Assembly: GCA_027033675.1 (NCBI GenBank)
Contig: JALVKZ010000043.1
Coordinates: 1-5,869, forward strand
Direction: 5' to 3'
DNA length: 5,869 nucleotides
Origin: Pyrodictiaceae archaeon
GTDB lineage: Archaea; Thermoproteota; Thermoprotei_A; Sulfolobales; Pyrodictiaceae
Below, in pieces: positions 4,656-5,869 of this stretch. Below the pieces are notes generated by a model. The model did not search any database and was not told the DNA's origin. It saw nothing but the letters and a program-made list of their open reading frames with translations. The first letter of the stretch is position 1. Each line of letters opens with the position of its first letter. The position numbers were made by a program, and so were the translations under genes.

Positions 4656-5869
4656 ATGAGCGATGTCCTTGACGAGATATTTGAGCGCGTAGTTGCCTCA
4701 CGGATATTCCGGAACCGTGACATATTGAGCCCAGACTATATACCTGAGCGGCTTCCTCACCGAGAGGAACAGATTAGGCGTGTGGGCAGCGTTCTCGCCC
4801 AAGCACTCAAGAATAGCAGGCCGAACAACTTATTCATATACGGCTTAACAGGTACTGGCAAGACCGCTGTCACTCTGTACGTGCTGCGCCGCCTCGTTGA
4901 GAAGGCTAAGCAGCTAGGAGTACGAGTCAACTATGTCTACGTCAATACGAGGCAGAGAGATACCCCGTATAAGGTGTTAGCCGATATAGCCTCCTCGGTG
5001 GGGCTCCGTGTCCCCTTCACAGGGTTATCCACTGCCGAGATATACACACGGCTCGTGAAAGCGCTATCAAGATGGGATAGCATACTCATTATAGTTCTTG
5101 ACGAGGTTGACTGGCTCGTTAGGAGAAGGGGAGATGACCTCCTCTACAAGCTCACGCGCATAGGCTACGACCTGCCACCAGGGAGCTCCAAGGTATCACT
5201 GGTCGGCATAACGAACGATGTCAGGTTCGTTGAGATGCTGGACGCAAGGGTTCGTAGCAGCCTCGGAGAGGAGGAGGTCATATTCCCGCCCTATAATGCT
5301 GAACAACTACGCGACATCCTATGGGAGAGAGCTAGCCAAGCGTTCCAGCCAGGAGTTATAGACGAGTCCGTTATCTCTTACTGTGCCGCGTTAGCCGCGC
5401 GGGAGCACGGGGATGCTAGGAGAGCACTAGACCTTCTAAGAGTAGCAGGAGAGATGGCTGAGAGGGAAAATGCTCCAAGGGTGACAGTGGAGCACGTGAA
5501 GAAGGCCTGGATACAAATAGAGAGAGACCGGATATATGAGGTCGTCTCAACACTTCCTCTTCACGCTCGCTTGGCAATATTAGCCGCTATTCATGCACAG
5601 AGAGCCAGTGGGAGAGACTACACAACAACCGGGGAACTCTATGCTCATTACCGGGAACTAGCAACGAGAATAGGCATTGAAGCAGTAACGCAGAGAAGGA
5701 TAAGCGACATAATAAACGAGCTGGACATGCTAGGCATACTCTCTGCCAGAGTAATAAGTCGGGGCAGATACGGGAAAACTAGGATGATAACACTAGCAGC
5801 TGATGAGGACACAGTGCTAGCAGCTATAGCGCAAGACCCTAGACTAAATGGGATAGTAAACAACCTCTT
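4656..5869 (+). CDS. cdc6: Orc1/Cdc6 replication initiator, Orc1-1 type (extreme 3' end missing)
   Basis: This AAA+ origin-binding protein recognises ORB elements and recruits the MCM helicase at the chromosomal origin. Reading from the ATG at 4656 gives 404 codons, open to the window edge. Homologues are about 390-415 residues, so little is missing. Walker A is GLTGTGKT (63-70). The initiator-specific region is about 100-135 (NTRQRDTPYKVLADI...PFTGLS). Walker B is D149-E150, sensor 1 is around N187 (GITND), the arginine-finger segment is DARVRSSLGEEE (196-207), and sensor 2 is GDARRALDLLR (252-262). The C-terminal winged helix starts at about 296. Its recognition helix is VTQRRISDIINELD (344-357) and its wing GRYGKT (370-375). 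YGLTGTGKTAV, FPPYNAEQL and GRYGKT match the Orc1-1 (Cdc6-1) paralogue as I recall it from Sulfolobus. An in-frame TAG at 4650-4652 rules out any earlier start. A clear Shine-Dalgarno is lacking. Confidence 0.96.
   Translation, partial: MSDVLDEIFERVVASRIFRNRDILSPDYIPERLPHREEQIRRVGSVLAQALKNSRPNNLFIYGLTGTGKTAVTLYVLRRLVEKAKQLGVRVNYVYVNTRQRDTPYKVLADIASSVGLRVPFTGLSTAEIYTRLVKALSRWDSILIIVLDEVDWLVRRRGDDLLYKLTRIGYDLPPGSSKVSLVGITNDVRFVEMLDARVRSSLGEEEVIFPPYNAEQLRDILWERASQAFQPGVIDESVISYCAALAAREHGDARRALDLLRVAGEMAERENAPRVTVEHVKKAWIQIERDRIYEVVSTLPLHARLAILAAIHAQRASGRDYTTTGELYAHYRELATRIGIEAVTQRRISDIINELDMLGILSARVISRGRYGKTRMITLAADEDTVLAAIAQDPRLNGIVNNL

Noticed and set aside
5648..5863. A minus-strand 71-codon frame with a hydrophobic, Ser-rich product
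   Set aside because: It is antisense to the winged-helix domain of Orc1-1, whose conserved motifs lie on the plus strand.
1..5869. A search by eye for CRISPR repeats, tRNA or rRNA genes, insertion-sequence ends, toxin-antitoxin pairs or a defence island
   Set aside because: No spaced direct repeats, transposase motifs, tRNA arms or defence-type genes were seen. The genes present are two ordinary housekeeping groups and one ATPase of unknown role.

Overview
The window looks like chromosomal DNA of a hyperthermophilic crenarchaeon. The evidence is an Orc1/Cdc6 initiator of the Orc1-1 type, TATA-like archaeal promoter boxes, frequent AGG/AGA, CTA and ATA codons, and a Tat-type membrane-anchored solute-binding protein with a Thr/Val-rich linker. 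A member of the Desulfurococcales such as the Pyrodictiaceae is a reasonable guess, but nothing in the window fixes the genus.

Left half, minus strand (1-2761): a branched-chain amino acid type (HAAT family) ABC uptake operon. Transcription runs leftward from a promoter near 2805-2814. The order is solute-binding protein (1376-2761), LivH permease (440-1327) and LivM permease (1-434, cut by the window edge). LivH and LivM are tightly coupled: the LivM Shine-Dalgarno overlaps the livH stop codon. The two ATPases (LivG and LivF) are not in the window and would be expected beyond its left edge.

Middle (2762-2912): a 151-base divergent promoter region. Two near-identical TATA-like boxes face away from each other as an inverted repeat (GGTTTAAA / TTTAAACC).

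Right half, plus strand (2913-5869): first a 552-residue predicted ATPase of the ABC class (COG3044/PF09818 type), a family of poorly known function. An 84-base gap follows, holding a possible TATA box and a weak origin-box-like motif. Last is an Orc1-1/Cdc6 replication initiator, nearly complete but running off the right edge.

The transporter operon and the ATPase/initiator pair are probably functionally unrelated neighbours. Orc1-1 genes often lie beside a replication origin, so an origin may be near, but none is demonstrated here. I see no mobile element, CRISPR array, rRNA or tRNA, and no convincing new multi-gene system. The most curious items are the COG3044 ATPase with its cysteine cluster beside orc1-1, the symmetric divergent promoter, and the two-cysteine architecture of the binding protein.
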